A program made the translations under genes and the position numbers. The notes beneath the pieces are model-generated. The model did not search any database. It was not told the origin of the DNA and was given only the letters and a program-made list of their open reading frames with translations. A DNA stretch of 64,000 bases from Crotalaria pallida (Eukaryota > Streptophyta > Magnoliopsida > Fabales > Fabaceae): the NCBI GenBank assembly GCA_037953625.1, contig CM075656.1:79317001-79381000 (forward strand). The letters run 5' to 3'. Positions within the stretch are counted from its first letter, which is position 1. Every line of letters begins with the position of its first letter. Positions 36,464 to 48,229 of the stretch are shown one piece after another.

Positions 36464-38353
36464 TGACGTGTATGTTTTTTTTTTTATATGCAGTATTCCC
36501 ACATTAATTTTGGATCAAGTACAAATTAATTTTTTTTGAGATATATATTGTGGTTATTCTTTTAAACAAATGATACTTTCGAAGATCAAATCTCAACCTT
36601 AGTTTTGGCTTTATAATGTTCTAAAAGATTTAATTTTGTCGTCTTACCATTAAATTAATGAGTTAGGAATTGGTATAGGTAATATGGTTGGGATAGAAAG
36701 AAAGATAATTTTTTTTGGGGAACGAATAAAATTATTAGACAAGGACTCATCATAATTGGTTGTAGCTAGGATTATTTATTAAATATATATATTTTTAAAA
36801 AAAATGTATAATTATCTTTTGAAAATGATCAGAAAGGATTTGATTTGAATACTACATTATTATCCTTATACAGTAATTTTAATTTCGTCTTCCTTTCGGT
36901 TTTGTTTCCTCCAGCGATTTTGTCTCATACATGACACGTGATTTGGTGTGAATGACGATCTTAGCCGGCAGATCAGGGTAGGTAAAATAATCCTTCCAAT
37001 CAGTACAGAATTTGTCAATAATAGAATTAACTACGCACAAACAAATTAACATTAGAAACGTTGAATTTGCCGCAATTGAACTAACAGGCACATTTTTAAT
37101 AGATTATTACTCCTATTAGTCATTGTTCCAAGGTTATGTCGCAGGATTAGAAGTTATAAGCATTTCAAAAAATAAAAATAAAAATTATAAGAAGCACAGG
37201 CAAGCGTGGAAAAATATCCGGTGGAGGAAAATGCTCTCTACATGCACATGGAAAATAATAAAAGAGTATTCAAGTTTACGTTACAATATTAGTAACATAC
37301 ACCTTTACTCAACAGAATTTATCTTGCTACATTGAATCTTATATATTTCCCTTAGCCATATGTATTCCGGGTCATCGATCACGCGCACAATTTCCCTCTT
37401 TAACACCCAACGCGTAAGATCAATTGCTGAACACATTGGTATTCAAGTCTTAATTGACGAAAACTCCTTTCCTAGGTATTATTAAAATTTTAAAAAATGA
37501 TAAATAAATATAACAATTTGTGAAAAAATTAATTAAATATGATTAAAAATTAAGATAAAATCTTATAAACAGGCACAAAATTATAATAGGATTTTATATT
37601 AAAGGAAAGAGGCAGTACTCCTATTTTTTATTTACTTTTTTTTTCAAAGTGTATTTTTTCCTAAAATTAAAGCAGTAGAAAATTCATAGGACTGATAGGA
37701 GTAATAAGATTGTGGTGAGGAATATAGCTAACTGCACCTTGTGCTATCGAGATTCTCATCGGTCTAACTTGCCGTATTGAGTGGAAAAAATAGACCCAAA
37801 AAAAAAAAAAAAAAAAAAAGCGAAATTAGTCATTTACCTCCAAATTACAGCTAAGCTAAGCTCACACCATTTTTATATATCCACGCATCTCATAATCGTG
37901 TGGTCCCACCCATCTCTTTTTTCACGTCAACCCCCTTGCTTTTGTGACTCTTTTTATTGCTAACCGGTGCCATGATCAAATACACAAATTTAGTTTTCCA
38001 TATCTGAGTTAAAGGAAAATGTTAAAAAGTGTAATTAGAATATTGGTTAAGAGAGTAAAATACGTAGTTTTATATTAAAAATGTTAAATTTTAAATATTG
38101 AGAACTAATAAACTTAGATTTTTTATGCAAATTTTTGCTTAATGAATTCTTTAACCAATAGCTTTAGGGTACTCATTAGTAATATCCAATAAAATCATCC
38201 ATTTTTTAATCAATAATTTATATATCTTGTGAAGGTTACTACAATTAAAAAAAATATCATAAATGTACATCACCCCATCTTTCGAAAATAAAAAAAAAAG
38301 TTGCAGATTTTGATCAACTTTTATGATAGTTGCCTTGTTTTTGCCATAATTTA
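36464..38353. other. Intergenic; nothing recognised
   Basis: AT-rich, one long poly(A) at about 37798-37819. The 70-codon ORFs at 36879 and 37123 match nothing known. Confidence 0.5.
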
Positions 38354-38355
38354 TA

Positions 38356-38616
38356 CTCCCTTTGATCCTATTTATAAGGTTCTTTTCGGGTTTTTATTTT
38401 GGTCCTATTTATAATATCTCTTTTCAACTTTCAATAGCATTTAATTACTTTTTTCACTAACACACCTATAAAGTTCAACACTTTTTAGAGTTCCAATAAT
38501 AATTATAGGGTACTTTTGAAAATGTTCACATTTTCAATGCCACTAACAAATTTATCCACTTTCCTTGGTGGGAGTGAAAACCCCCAAAAGGGTCTTATAA
38601 ATAGGAGAGGAGGGAG
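38356..38616. mobile_element. Stowaway MITE
   Basis: Ends CTCCCTTTGATCC / GGAGAGGAGGGAG with TA at 38354-38355 and 38617-38618; inner TATTTATAAGG / CTTATAAATA. Confidence 0.8.
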
Positions 38617-38838
38617 TACTTGTTGTCCTAAACATAAATTTTTTATAGATTTTTATGTTGTTCCTATTTATAAAATTCTATATCAATTTTCAATGATAAT
38701 TAATTACGTTTTTTCATAAACATCCTCATTTATTTAACATTTTTTAAATTTTCGATAGTATTAATAAGGATAGTTTTAAAAATATATATCAAATGTTTAC
38801 ATTCTCAATATAATTATTAAAATTAACCAATTTTTTAA

Positions 38839-39601
38839 GAGTTTTTCTTTATGAACCCCCCTCTTTACTCATTGGCCCCAATTTGAGTTTTCATGGACCA
38901 AATTACCCTTTACCGCCTGAAACAAGGCGGAAGAGTTTCCCGCTTTTAACAAGGCGGAAAAAAATATATTTTCCACTTAGAAAGAGACGGAAGTCACTTT
39001 TCTATTTTTTTCCGCCTTGAAACTGGCGGAGCATTGTTCGAGCAGACACAGAAGCTGGAACATCAGATGATGAATGGAGCAGAAGGAGGAGACTCTTTTC
39101 CTGATCATGAGGTTCAAGTTGGTTTTAATCTTCGAGGTCTGGAGATGGTTTTGTTGGAGAACAGTAAGTTGAATCTTACGAAGGAGGTGTTGGAGTGCCA
39201 AGAGTCGGAAATCGCAGTTGTTTGTTCCGAGTATGAGAAACAGGAAGAGGAGATGAAGATAGCTAGTCTTAACTTGGTTTCTCAAGCTAGCCATATGGAA
39301 GAACGGAAGCAAATGAAGTTATGAACAAACAAGAAGTTGAACTTCAAGAACTGCGCAGAGCTGTCCAAGAAAGGCATCCCAATAGTTAAAGTTATATGCC
39401 CCGCCAGTTTCAAGGCGGAAATAGTAAAAAAAAAATAAAAAAGTGACTTCCGCCTCTTTCTAAGCGGAAAATATATATTTTTTCGCCTTGTTAAAAGCGG
39501 GAAACTCTTCCATCTTGTTTTAGGCGGTAAAGGGTAATTTGGTCCATGAAAACTCAAATGGGGGCCAATAAGTAAAGAGGGGAGTTCATAAAGCAAAACT
39601 C
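38839..39601. mobile_element. Foldback Mutator-like element carrying coding sequence
   Basis: A perfect 9-bp target duplication ATTTTTTAA flanks it (38830-38838 and 39602-39610). TIRs of about 190 bp start GAGTTTTTCTTTATGAAC and contain repeated CCGCCT/AGGCGGAA motifs. The unique middle (about 39030-39390) is coding-like. The element landed inside a degenerate Stowaway MITE. It belongs to the same family as 44894-45367. Confidence 0.82.
39028..39390 (+). pseudogene. Captured coiled-coil coding segment inside the Mutator-like element
   Basis: From 39034 a frame reads without a stop for 96 codons (MFEQTQKLEHQMM..., EMVLLENSKLNL, KEVLECQESEIAVV, MEERKQMKL), ending at TGA. In the next frame it continues naturally (EVMNKQEVELQELRRAVQER, stop near 39388), so one base change near 39318 breaks it. 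The heptad-like pattern rich in Glu, Lys, Leu and Gln indicates coiled coil. I do not recognise the parent gene. Codon use is more gene-like than the surrounding AT-rich DNA. Confidence 0.55.
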
Positions 39602-39660
39602 ATTTTTTAATGAACAAGAAATCTATCAAAAGAGTTTTATAGTATAGTGATGGAGGGAGT

Positions 39661-42156
39661 ACTTATCAAATATTTACATTCTCAATATAATTATCAAATG
39701 TTTACATGCTCAAAGTAAGACTTTACCAGACCCAAATTTTTTATATTTTTTTCTTATTACTCTACATCATTCTAATATTAATAATAAATAAATAAATAAT
39801 ACTAGTAATTTTTTGTATTGTCTCTTTTTTTACTTTACATTACCCTAATGATAGTAATAATAAATAAACAATAAAGAAATAAATATAAATATATTTTTTT
39901 CTCATATATGGAAGCAATAATTAAATTATAAGAATTTAAATTATATTGCGTTTTCTAAACGCACTTTACAATTTAAATAGGTATTATTATCTAATTTTAA
40001 TTATCATAATGTTAACTTTTATTCAATTTTAATTTTTAAATGCTATTTGAATGAAAATATAATTTTTGGAAATTTATAAATACTAATGTGTTGGCAAAAT
40101 ATATGAGATAATTTTTAAATATAATAGCTAAAAAAAAATTGAGTCTTAATAGTGTAATGCGGATGCATAAGTTTTATGAGTCTAAAGTGTTGTGATAGAA
40201 TATATGAAAAACCTGAAATTGAGCTTATAGGATAATTATGATTTAATGTCGATGCCCGATATGTTAGAGTCTTATGAGTCTAATGTTAAGACTCTGATGT
40301 GAATGTAATTAGAATGAGTTTAAGAAAATATCCTTATATTATTAGGAAAGTTTAATATATGTGCACTGACAGTGTAAAGTTTTTTTATACTGTCGGTGTA
40401 TCATCCACCATCCATATGAATTACTTTTACTTACAAATCAACTATTGCTAACCCATCAACGGTGGATGATATTCAGACAGTGTAAAAAATCTTTACACTA
40501 TTAGTGCATATACTATTTTCTCTAATAACCATTAGTGATAATCGATAGAAGAAGTAAAAAAAATAATTTTATCTAAAAATTATTGAATTTAAGACTTGAA
40601 AAACTAGTTAATTTAATTTTTTATTATAAATTTTCATTAATACATTCTTTAATCCATAACTTTAATACTCTAATTAACAAAATTATTGATAATATAATAT
40701 AATATATACATGATTTGAATAATAATATAGAAATCTATAAAGTTAATTTATAAATTAATCTATATTACAAAGAAAGTCACATATATCTTCATAAAAAAAA
40801 ATCTAATGGTCATCACCATTTTTTTTTAATAAGTCGTCACCCATTTTTGAATTAAAGCAAACAAAAAAAAAAGTAAAGTTCTAGTAGTACTACCAAGGAA
40901 AAAGCTCAAAACGGTAGTAAATCTATTACTCATTCGACTCGAATTATAAGCAACAAAAAACATATTTCTCTTGGTTTAAAATATAAGCAAAATTAACTAA
41001 CTTTATTAAATTTTGTTTCATTCTCAATGTCACTTTCCTAAAACATATTTAGAAAATTGCAATATTAATTAATTTTTGTTTCATTTCCAATACTACTTTC
41101 CTAAAATACCTCTATTTTTTTATAAATTTAAGAAAATTAAATACAATCAACTAATCTCCTTAATAAACTAATCTTCTTAATAAGCATAAAAGTAGTTAGA
41201 ATTGATTATAATTCGAGGAATATGGAGTACTCCATCACTATTACCTTGGGGTAAAACAAACATGATGCACACATATTTAGGAACTGCAATCGGTGACTTT
41301 GTTCAAGTCTGAGGTCACATTGTCATAACCAAGAAAAGCAAAAAGAGAAAAGGCATCAAAGGTACCTTACTCTATTTCATGCACAAAGTCAAAACCAAAA
41401 CAACACAACACAAAACCATCGAAGATTCCCAATCTTTTCTTCCATTGCCAATTTACCATTATGGACCACATCAAATTAAAAAGCATCACTGACACAAAGC
41501 TACTCTAAGAAGTAAGAACACCATAACTGTAATTTCACGCCAAAAACTGAACCTCTATTAGATTCATAGTTCCTTTTCTTACAACAAATGAGAGAAAATA
41601 GCATGCAGTCTACAAATCAACCTATAATAAAAAATAACCAATAAAATATTACTACTCTGCTATTTTTTTATACTCCTATAAATTAATTTAAAAGATTAAA
41701 ATAAAATGAATGGAGCAGAATCAATCCGTCAAACATTGCAAAGTCATTTTCATATGAAAGCTTCGTTTTGATTGAAATTAAGAGAAAATTCATACCTTTT
41801 ATTTTGTTTTTCTTTTCTCTCTTTCTTTCTCGTAACGCGGATTCGGCTGAATTTTTTAATTCTCAATCTTCTTCTTAACCCTTTTGATCATTCAAACCTG
41901 CACACATCAACTACTACTTCTACAGTTTCATACTCTCTCTTCTTATATTCTTTGCCGTTTTGGAACCCAGAAAATCACTCTTTTCCCTGAAAATCCCACA
42001 GATCGGGTGAAACTTTTTCAAGTTCTTAACTTTCTCTGTCAAATTTGCTCAGTGCCGAAAATCATCATCTGGGTGTCGAAGTAAGAGCTGAAATTCGAGC
42101 TATCTCGGTTACCCCCTTTTGCGGAATTCGAAACCCTAGAATTCCCAATTTCAATT
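39661..42156. other. Upstream region of the PUB17-type gene
   Basis: AT-rich to about 41200, then a leader-like C/T-rich stretch from about 41800 with no forward ATG close to the start codon. Only the MITE at 40355 is recognised. Confidence 0.45.
40355..40512. mobile_element. Small foldback MITE
   Basis: TATGTGCACTGACAGTGTAAAG...ATCATCCACC is inverted as GGTGGATGAT...CTTTACACTATTAGTGCATA. A related, looser copy lies at 49341-49480. Confidence 0.6.
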
Positions 42157-44304
42157 ATGGCTTCAGGTGCTATATTCTCGTCGCTGCGGCGGAGAAGGTC
42201 GCCGACGCTGGAAGCGTTTCTTGCACCGGTTGACTTGACCGACGTTGCAATCGTTCAAACCCTAGTCTCGGTTGCTGATGAAATTGTGGCGTGCTTCGCG
42301 AATCGCGTGTTCTATTTCCAGCGCAAGAATTCGCGGTCTCTGATCCGTAAAGTTGAGGTTTTTCAGATGCTTTTGGAGTATCTGAGTGATTCGGGTGTTT
42401 TTCTTCCACCCACCGCGGTGCTATGTCTCAAGGAGCTTTATCTATTGCTGTACCGGTCGAAGATTCTGCTTGGTTATTGCGCACAATCGAGTAAGTTGTG
42501 GCTTTTGCTCCAGAACCATTCGATTTCTGGCCATTTTCATGATTTGAACCAAGAAATTTCGACGCTTTTGGATGTTTTTCCTGTTAAGGATGTTGAATTG
42601 AGTAAGGATGTTAGGGAACAGATTGAATTGTTGCAGAAACAATCGAGGAAGGCTAAGTTGTTTATAGATAAGAAAGACGATGCTCTTAGGATTCTGTTCT
42701 TTTGGTTCCTCGATGAGTTTGAGGGTGGGAAGATTCCTGATTCAGCTGAATTAAGATCTTTCTATGTTGAGAAATTGCAGATTTTGGATGCTAGGAGTTG
42801 TAGGAATGAAATTGAGGCTTTGGAGGAGCAGATTGTCAATCATGAAGGGGACATTGAGCCTACCATTTCTGTGCTTAATGGGTTGGTGGCGATGACGCGT
42901 TATTGCAGGTTTTTGCTTTTTGGATTTGAGGAAGATGAGCTTCATTTGGAGAATGGAAGTCAGAAGAAGCCCAGAAAGAGGTTGATTGCTAAAGAAATTG
43001 CTGAAACATTTCTTACTGTTCCAAAGGACTTTTGTTGCCCGATATCGTTGGATTTGATGCGAGACCCGGTGATAATTTCCACAGGGCAAACATATGATAG
43101 GAGTTCTATTTCCAGGTGGGTGGAAGCAGGGCATACAATTTGCCCGAAAACAGGGCAAGTGCTTAGCCACAATCGCCTTGTTCCTAACCGTGCTCTAAGG
43201 AATTTGATTGTGCAGTGGTGTGCCGCACATGGAACTCCCCTTGACCCACCAGAGTTCATGGATGCTATGGCCGAGTCTTTTCAATCAGCTTCTCCCGCCA
43301 AAGCTGCCCTTGAAGCCAACAGAGCCACGGCAACCCTTCTCATTCAACAGTTAGCTAATGGATCACAAGCTGGGCAGACTGTTGCGGCTCGGGAGATACG
43401 TTTGCTAGCAAAACATGGAAAAGAAAACCGTGCTCTCATTGCAGAGGCAGGGGCAATCCCTCATCTTCGGAACTTACTTTCGTCTCCTAACAATGTTGCT
43501 CAGGAGAATTCTGTGACTGCATTGCTCAACCTATCCATTTTTGAAAAAAACAAAAGTCGGATCATGGATGAGGAAGGGTGTTTGGGGTCAATTGTAGATG
43601 TTTTGATATTTGGGCACACAACGGAGGCAAGGGAAAATGCTGCTGCAACATTGTTCAGCCTATCTGCCGTGCATGACTATAAGAAAAGAATTGCAGATAA
43701 GATGGGAGCTGTTGAAGCCCTGGCAGGGCTGTTGCAAGAGGGGACTCCCAGAGGAAAGAAGGATGCTGTAACAGCTTTGTTTAATCTTTCTACGCACACT
43801 GAGAATTGTGTTAGAATGATAGAGGCAGGGGCCGTAACAGCTCTAGTTGGAGCTTTGGGGAACGAAGGAGTTGCTGAGGAAGCAGCAGGTGCCTTAGCCT
43901 TGATAGTTCGTCAGCCTGTTGGGGCCAAAGCAGTGGTGAAGGATGAAGCGGCAGTAGCTGGCTTGATGGGAATGATGCGTTGCGGAACAGCGAGAGGTAA
44001 AGAGAATGCTGTTGCAGCGTTGCTGGAGTTGTGCCGGAGTGGAGGTGCAGCGGCAACCGAAAGGGTGGTTAAGGCGCCGGCTTTGGCTGGATTACTTCAA
44101 ACACTTCTTTTCACAGGGACTAAGCGCGCAAGACGAAAAGCAGCTTCACTTGCTAGAGTGTTTCAGAGATGTGAAAATGGGTCTCTACATTATGGTGGAT
44201 TAGGAGTAGGCTATGCATATGCTAGCAATTCAGGTCCAACTAGGGATACGAGCTTTGCTGGTGATGTTTCAGTACCAATGTCCATTTCTGTTCCTGTTTT
44301 ATAG
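42157..44304 (+). CDS. PUB17: U-box/ARM-repeat E3 ubiquitin ligase, PUB17 (ACRE276) group
   Basis: A 715-residue single-exon protein. The start MASGAIFSSLRRRRSPTLEAF and the end SISVPVL match the PUB17/ACRE276 group closely. In order: the conserved U-box N-terminal (UND) domain at about 15-270; a U-box at about 288-361 (VPKDFCCPISLDLM...DPVIISTGQTYDR...CPKTGQ...VPNRALRNLI) that binds the E2 enzyme; then about six ARM repeats from about 380 to 670 for substrate binding. An Arg/Lys-rich segment (GTKRARRKAASLARVFQR) precedes the tail. Family members are cytosolic/nuclear ligases acting in cell-death and immune signalling; the legume member MtPUB1, which interacts with a symbiotic receptor kinase, belongs to the same group by recall. 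No break and no unusual residue seen in the U-box. A role here in immunity or symbiosis is inferred from homology only. Confidence 0.95.
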   Translation: MASGAIFSSLRRRRSPTLEAFLAPVDLTDVAIVQTLVSVADEIVACFANRVFYFQRKNSRSLIRKVEVFQMLLEYLSDSGVFLPPTAVLCLKELYLLLYRSKILLGYCAQSSKLWLLLQNHSISGHFHDLNQEISTLLDVFPVKDVELSKDVREQIELLQKQSRKAKLFIDKKDDALRILFFWFLDEFEGGKIPDSAELRSFYVEKLQILDARSCRNEIEALEEQIVNHEGDIEPTISVLNGLVAMTRYCRFLLFGFEEDELHLENGSQKKPRKRLIAKEIAETFLTVPKDFCCPISLDLMRDPVIISTGQTYDRSSISRWVEAGHTICPKTGQVLSHNRLVPNRALRNLIVQWCAAHGTPLDPPEFMDAMAESFQSASPAKAALEANRATATLLIQQLANGSQAGQTVAAREIRLLAKHGKENRALIAEAGAIPHLRNLLSSPNNVAQENSVTALLNLSIFEKNKSRIMDEEGCLGSIVDVLIFGHTTEARENAAATLFSLSAVHDYKKRIADKMGAVEALAGLLQEGTPRGKKDAVTALFNLSTHTENCVRMIEAGAVTALVGALGNEGVAEEAAGALALIVRQPVGAKAVVKDEAAVAGLMGMMRCGTARGKENAVAALLELCRSGGAAATERVVKAPALAGLLQTLLFTGTKRARRKAASLARVFQRCENGSLHYGGLGVGYAYASNSGPTRDTSFAGDVSVPMSISVPVL

Positions 44305-44893
44305 TGATAATACTCTAGTTTTCATTATGTTCCCAATTTTTTGTTGGAAGTCTTTACAGATTCTTTCATTGAAATTGAAAATCATAAGAAATTATAGCAA
44401 ATACGATATGTATTCTAAGAAATCGACGAGTGTTGTTGCGCAGTTAGCTTCAGCGTGTATATGGAATTAGTTTTATGAAGCAAGAATAGAGAATGCTCTA
44501 CAAAAGAGTTAGACCATTTCAGGTGTATGCCATATTTCTTTTGTGCTTTGTCTCTTGGCCACCACTGCATTTAAATCTTCTGTGTCCCCATTCATGGGAA
44601 TTTGTCATTGAGCAATGCTTCTTATTTTCGACAATTGATGACCATAACCCCTTAAATGTGCAAATGTGTTCATATCATTTTAATTCAATTCAATCCTGCT
44701 TAAACGTTTTATTACTTTGGTATTGCTAAAACTAGATGGAACCAAGTAGTGTGTAATTGTGGCATTGTGCACGTCTGTGTTTGGTCACGTTTTTACTTTT
44801 TAGCACAAATTCATAAACAAACTAACAACTTTTTTTACTGGTTGTCTTTTTTATTTTGTCTTTTCAAAAGTCATATGCATAGCATTTTCCATT

Positions 44894-45367
44894 GACTTTT
44901 TCTTTTTGAACCCCACCCTTCAGTCATTGGCCCCCACCGTCTGAAACAAATCGGATAAACTATTTGGCTCCCACCCATTACTACCGATTTGCCTAAGGCG
45001 GAAGAATTATCGACTATTTAAAAGCGGAAATACTTCCGACTTTTAAGAAGCGGAACAATTAAAGTGTTGAAATCCCATAAAATGACCCTCCGTAAACCCT
45101 CCACCTCCCTTCTTTTTATTGTTTTGTACGTGAATGAACGGAGGGGCAATTTTGGTATTATAACAAATTTTTAATGTTTTCTGCCTGATGAGAGGCGAAA
45201 TACTCTATTTTATTTACGACTTTGGAAAGGTGGAAGATAATACGACTTGCATAAGGCGAAAAATGTTTTATTTTGTTTTCGCCTTGCTTCAAGCGGAAAG
45301 AATCTTCCGACTTGTTTCAGGCGGTGGAGGCCAATGAGTAAAGGGTGAGCTTAAAAAAAAAAAGTAT
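44894..45367. mobile_element. Second member of the foldback Mutator-like family
   Basis: The ends share TTTTTCTTT.TGAAC, TCATTGGCC and ACCGYCTGAAACAA with the element at 38839. A 9-bp duplication TTTTCCATT is present at 44885-44893 and 45368-45376. The interior has CCGACTT/AAGCGGAA motifs and no coding segment. It lies 590 bp past the PUB17 stop codon. Confidence 0.68.
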
Positions 45368-46540
45368 TTTTCCATTTCCATCGCTTAGCGTGAAACATGC
45401 TTTATGTGGCAACCTAGTGATTTGAGTATGAAAATGGTTATAAGTTATAATGCAGGTAGAAGTGTTATATCCGGCTAAAACCTTTGAAACTTTTGACTCT
45501 TAATCAGGTATAACACATGTGTTATAATTTTATCTAGTTCTCTGTGGTCATCAATCTTCATTTGAATAAAGTGTATTAGTATAAGTTCAACTCGTTCTCA
45601 AGTCTTAAGTCAGGCAAAGATGAGTGTTACTGGAGATTCACATGTGATGTGAGTTTGCCTCAAATGTGTAACATGCATGATTCTTAGTTAGCATAGACCA
45701 CTTATTATGTTCCAAGAAGAAGCTAATAATAGAAACTACAAGGAAGAATGTTCTATGCTTTTTTGTTCACGATGACATCAACACCACTTTTTATAATACT
45801 GTATAAAGTTAGAACGAAGATAGATCACATAAGATATGCTCTATGCACTCACTTTTTCCTTGCTTTGTTTTGATTAATGTGCTCTGAAAAGATGCTATGA
45901 ATTTGTATCCACAAAAGGGGAAGGTTAATTTTTGTAGAAAATATTTAGCTTATTTTAGGAAGATACTGAGAATGGGTATTATTCTTGAAATCAAAGTAAT
46001 TGACCCGTTTGAGTGGTGCAGAATGGTCATCAAACTCAATGACTCATCACTTATTCGGCTCTCCCATAATACCACAGATGACCGTACTAGGTTTGCTCCA
46101 ATTAGATTCTTGTAAGTGTCATTTGTGCGCGTCAGCATTACTACTATATTGCTATCAGCAACCAAAAAAGTAGTAGTAGTTTCATTGATCAGTATTTCTG
46201 CTGTATATTCTTAAGAACCAAAAAAGAAGAAAAAAGAATTGCTTAGCCAAAGAAGAATAAGAAAAATATTAAATAGATTTGAATTTTCAACAATTTGTAA
46301 GGTTTATTTATTTTGGAAGAATAGGATAACTAAGTAGCTATTTAAAAAGTTTACGCCAAAACAATATTTTGTTCTAAACCACATATATTTTCCATCGAGA
46401 ATAATGCTGTTTAAGCCCTTATTTTGAGTTCCTTTTATCTTGTGTCATACTTCTTGACCAAAATTTCTTTTCTTAAATTTTTAATTTTCAAATTCTCTCG
46501 TATATAAGCAATTGAAGGGATGCCAATCTTCAAAATACTA

Positions 46541-46801
46541 CTTCCCTCTCTGAATATTAAATCCTTTTTGATATTTTTATTTTGTTCCTATTTATAATAT
46601 CCTATATCAATTTTTATTGATCATTAATTATTTTTTTTTTACAAATATCCCTATTTATTTAACACTTTTTATATTCTCAATAATATTAATAAGGATAATT
46701 TTGAAAAAATATATAAAAAATTCACATTTTCAGTATAAATAATTAAATTAATCAATTTTCTTGATGAAAGGGCAAACCTCTATGTATAAGAACCGAGGGA
46801 G
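46541..46801. mobile_element. Stowaway MITE
   Basis: Ends CTTCCCTCTCTGAA / AACCGAGGGAG with TA on both sides (46539-46540, 46802-46803); body like the copies at 32187 and 38619. Confidence 0.7.
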
Positions 46802-47481
46802 TAGTATTTATCTAAGTGGTTCACAACATTATGTGTGAGGGGAATAGACATGCTGGCTAAGCTTGCCTCGTATCTCTTTTTGTGAAGTGATTGGAGTCCA
46901 AGTCATTGTCGCTGGCCTTCTCAAGTGAAACTTTTTTTTTTTGGGAGTAATCTTCTAGATTATGATTAACTGCGTCAACGAGATTTTTTTTTTTAATTTT
47001 ACTTGAATTAATTACCCACAAAAAAATATGTGGATTTTAATTAGACACGTACATGTCTCGTGGCTCAACACAGTTTCATCACAAGCATAATTTTTTTTCT
47101 TCAATAATTTTCTTTACTTGAGGAAAGATGAGGTGTGGCGATGCTTTCAGCAGCCATGTATTTGGCACTCATATGAAAGAAAATAAGAGGAGAGGAGCAA
47201 GGGAGAGAGAAATATGTGAGAGAGATTATGGTAAAAAAAAAAGAGTAGATTTTATAATTATTTGGTATAAGAAAAAATATGAAGAGATAAAAGAGAGAAT
47301 ATTTGAGTTTTCTCTCATTTTGTTTGATTGAAAAGAAAAATGAGAAGATATAAAATAATAAATGTGTTAGAAAACAAATATATCATTGGTAAGTCCTATA
47401 TATAAGATCATTTTGAGATTTTTATTTTAATCATATTTATAAAATCTAGTTATAATGAGCTGAAAGTGGAGCCTTAAAGAA

Positions 47482-47486
<5 letters not shown>

Positions 47487-47533
<47 letters not shown>
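47487..47533. repeat. (AT)n microsatellite
   Basis: Perfect dinucleotide run. Confidence 0.92.
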
Positions 47534-47539
<6 letters not shown>

Positions 47540-47868
47540 AAAACTTAATTAAGTTTTTAGTGTCTAAAGTTATGTGTTCTTTAATTAGTCCATGACATAA
47601 ATTTAAGAGACAATGAAGTGGCTGAGCTTGTGAGTTGTGAGACATGCTGAAACTGAGTAAGGAGGTTGTTAACGATGACAATTGACAACAACACAATGTG
47701 ATTCTTATTTGCTTTATTCATCCCAAACCATCAGCCTATGTTCGTTCTTTCTTAAATTGTCAAACCAAGAAGCAGCTCAAGGATAATGCTCTGGGGTCCT
47801 CTCTGGTGTCCTCGCTAAAAGGGGTGACTTACCAGTTCCTAGTACCATTAGCCTATGGATGGGCGATT

Positions 47869-48229
47869 TTTTTTGTCTATGATCGGAGTGTCCACCGCCA
47901 ACTGCAGTGACTAATCTCCTCGCTGGCTTGTAGGCACCTCTAATGGGTGGGACAGCTGGCCCCGAGATTTAACGCTGCTGCATGCACAAGGCAGGATTCG
48001 AACATCTGACCTTGCTTAAGCGTGGATCAATCCCTACCACTGAACCACACACTCGGGGTTAAAACTGTGGAGGGGAACTTCACAGTCCCGACACCTGGAG
48101 CAACATGGGTGGGGTGCCTCCCCAAGGGATGTTCTCCACAAGGACTCGAGTCTCTGACCTAATGGTCTTATGAGTTCTCAATATCCTTATGGTCCTAGCA
48201 TGCTTCCACTAGGCCAAACCCATTTGGGT
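47869..48229 (-). mobile_element. Dimeric tRNA-derived SINE
   Basis: A perfect 18-bp target duplication GCCTATGGATGGGCGATT flanks it (47851-47868 and 48230-48247), and a poly(T) run at the left marks the 3' end on the minus strand. Read on that strand it has two Pol III promoter modules: TGGCCTAGTGG with ACTCGAGTCC, and TGGTTCAGTGG with GTTCGAATCC. Confidence 0.8.

Larger units (their letters stand above)
38619..39659. mobile_element. Degenerate Stowaway MITE split by the Mutator-like element
   Basis: Directly abuts the previous MITE. The left part reads CCTAAACATAAATTTTTTATAG...TTCAATGATAATTAATTAC as in sister copies. The right part after 39610 ends GATGGAGGGAG-TA at about 39660. The 763-bp Mutator-like element sits at its ATTTTTTAA. 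Confidence 0.6.

Noticed and set aside
38880..39540. CRISPR-like array from repeated AGGCGGAA motifs
   Set aside because: The motifs are unevenly spaced and inverted, and belong to the terminal repeats of a Mutator-like element in a plant genome.
47487..47533. Origin or scaffold-attachment site at long AT runs
   Set aside because: Perfect dinucleotide repeats explain them; nothing further supports a function.
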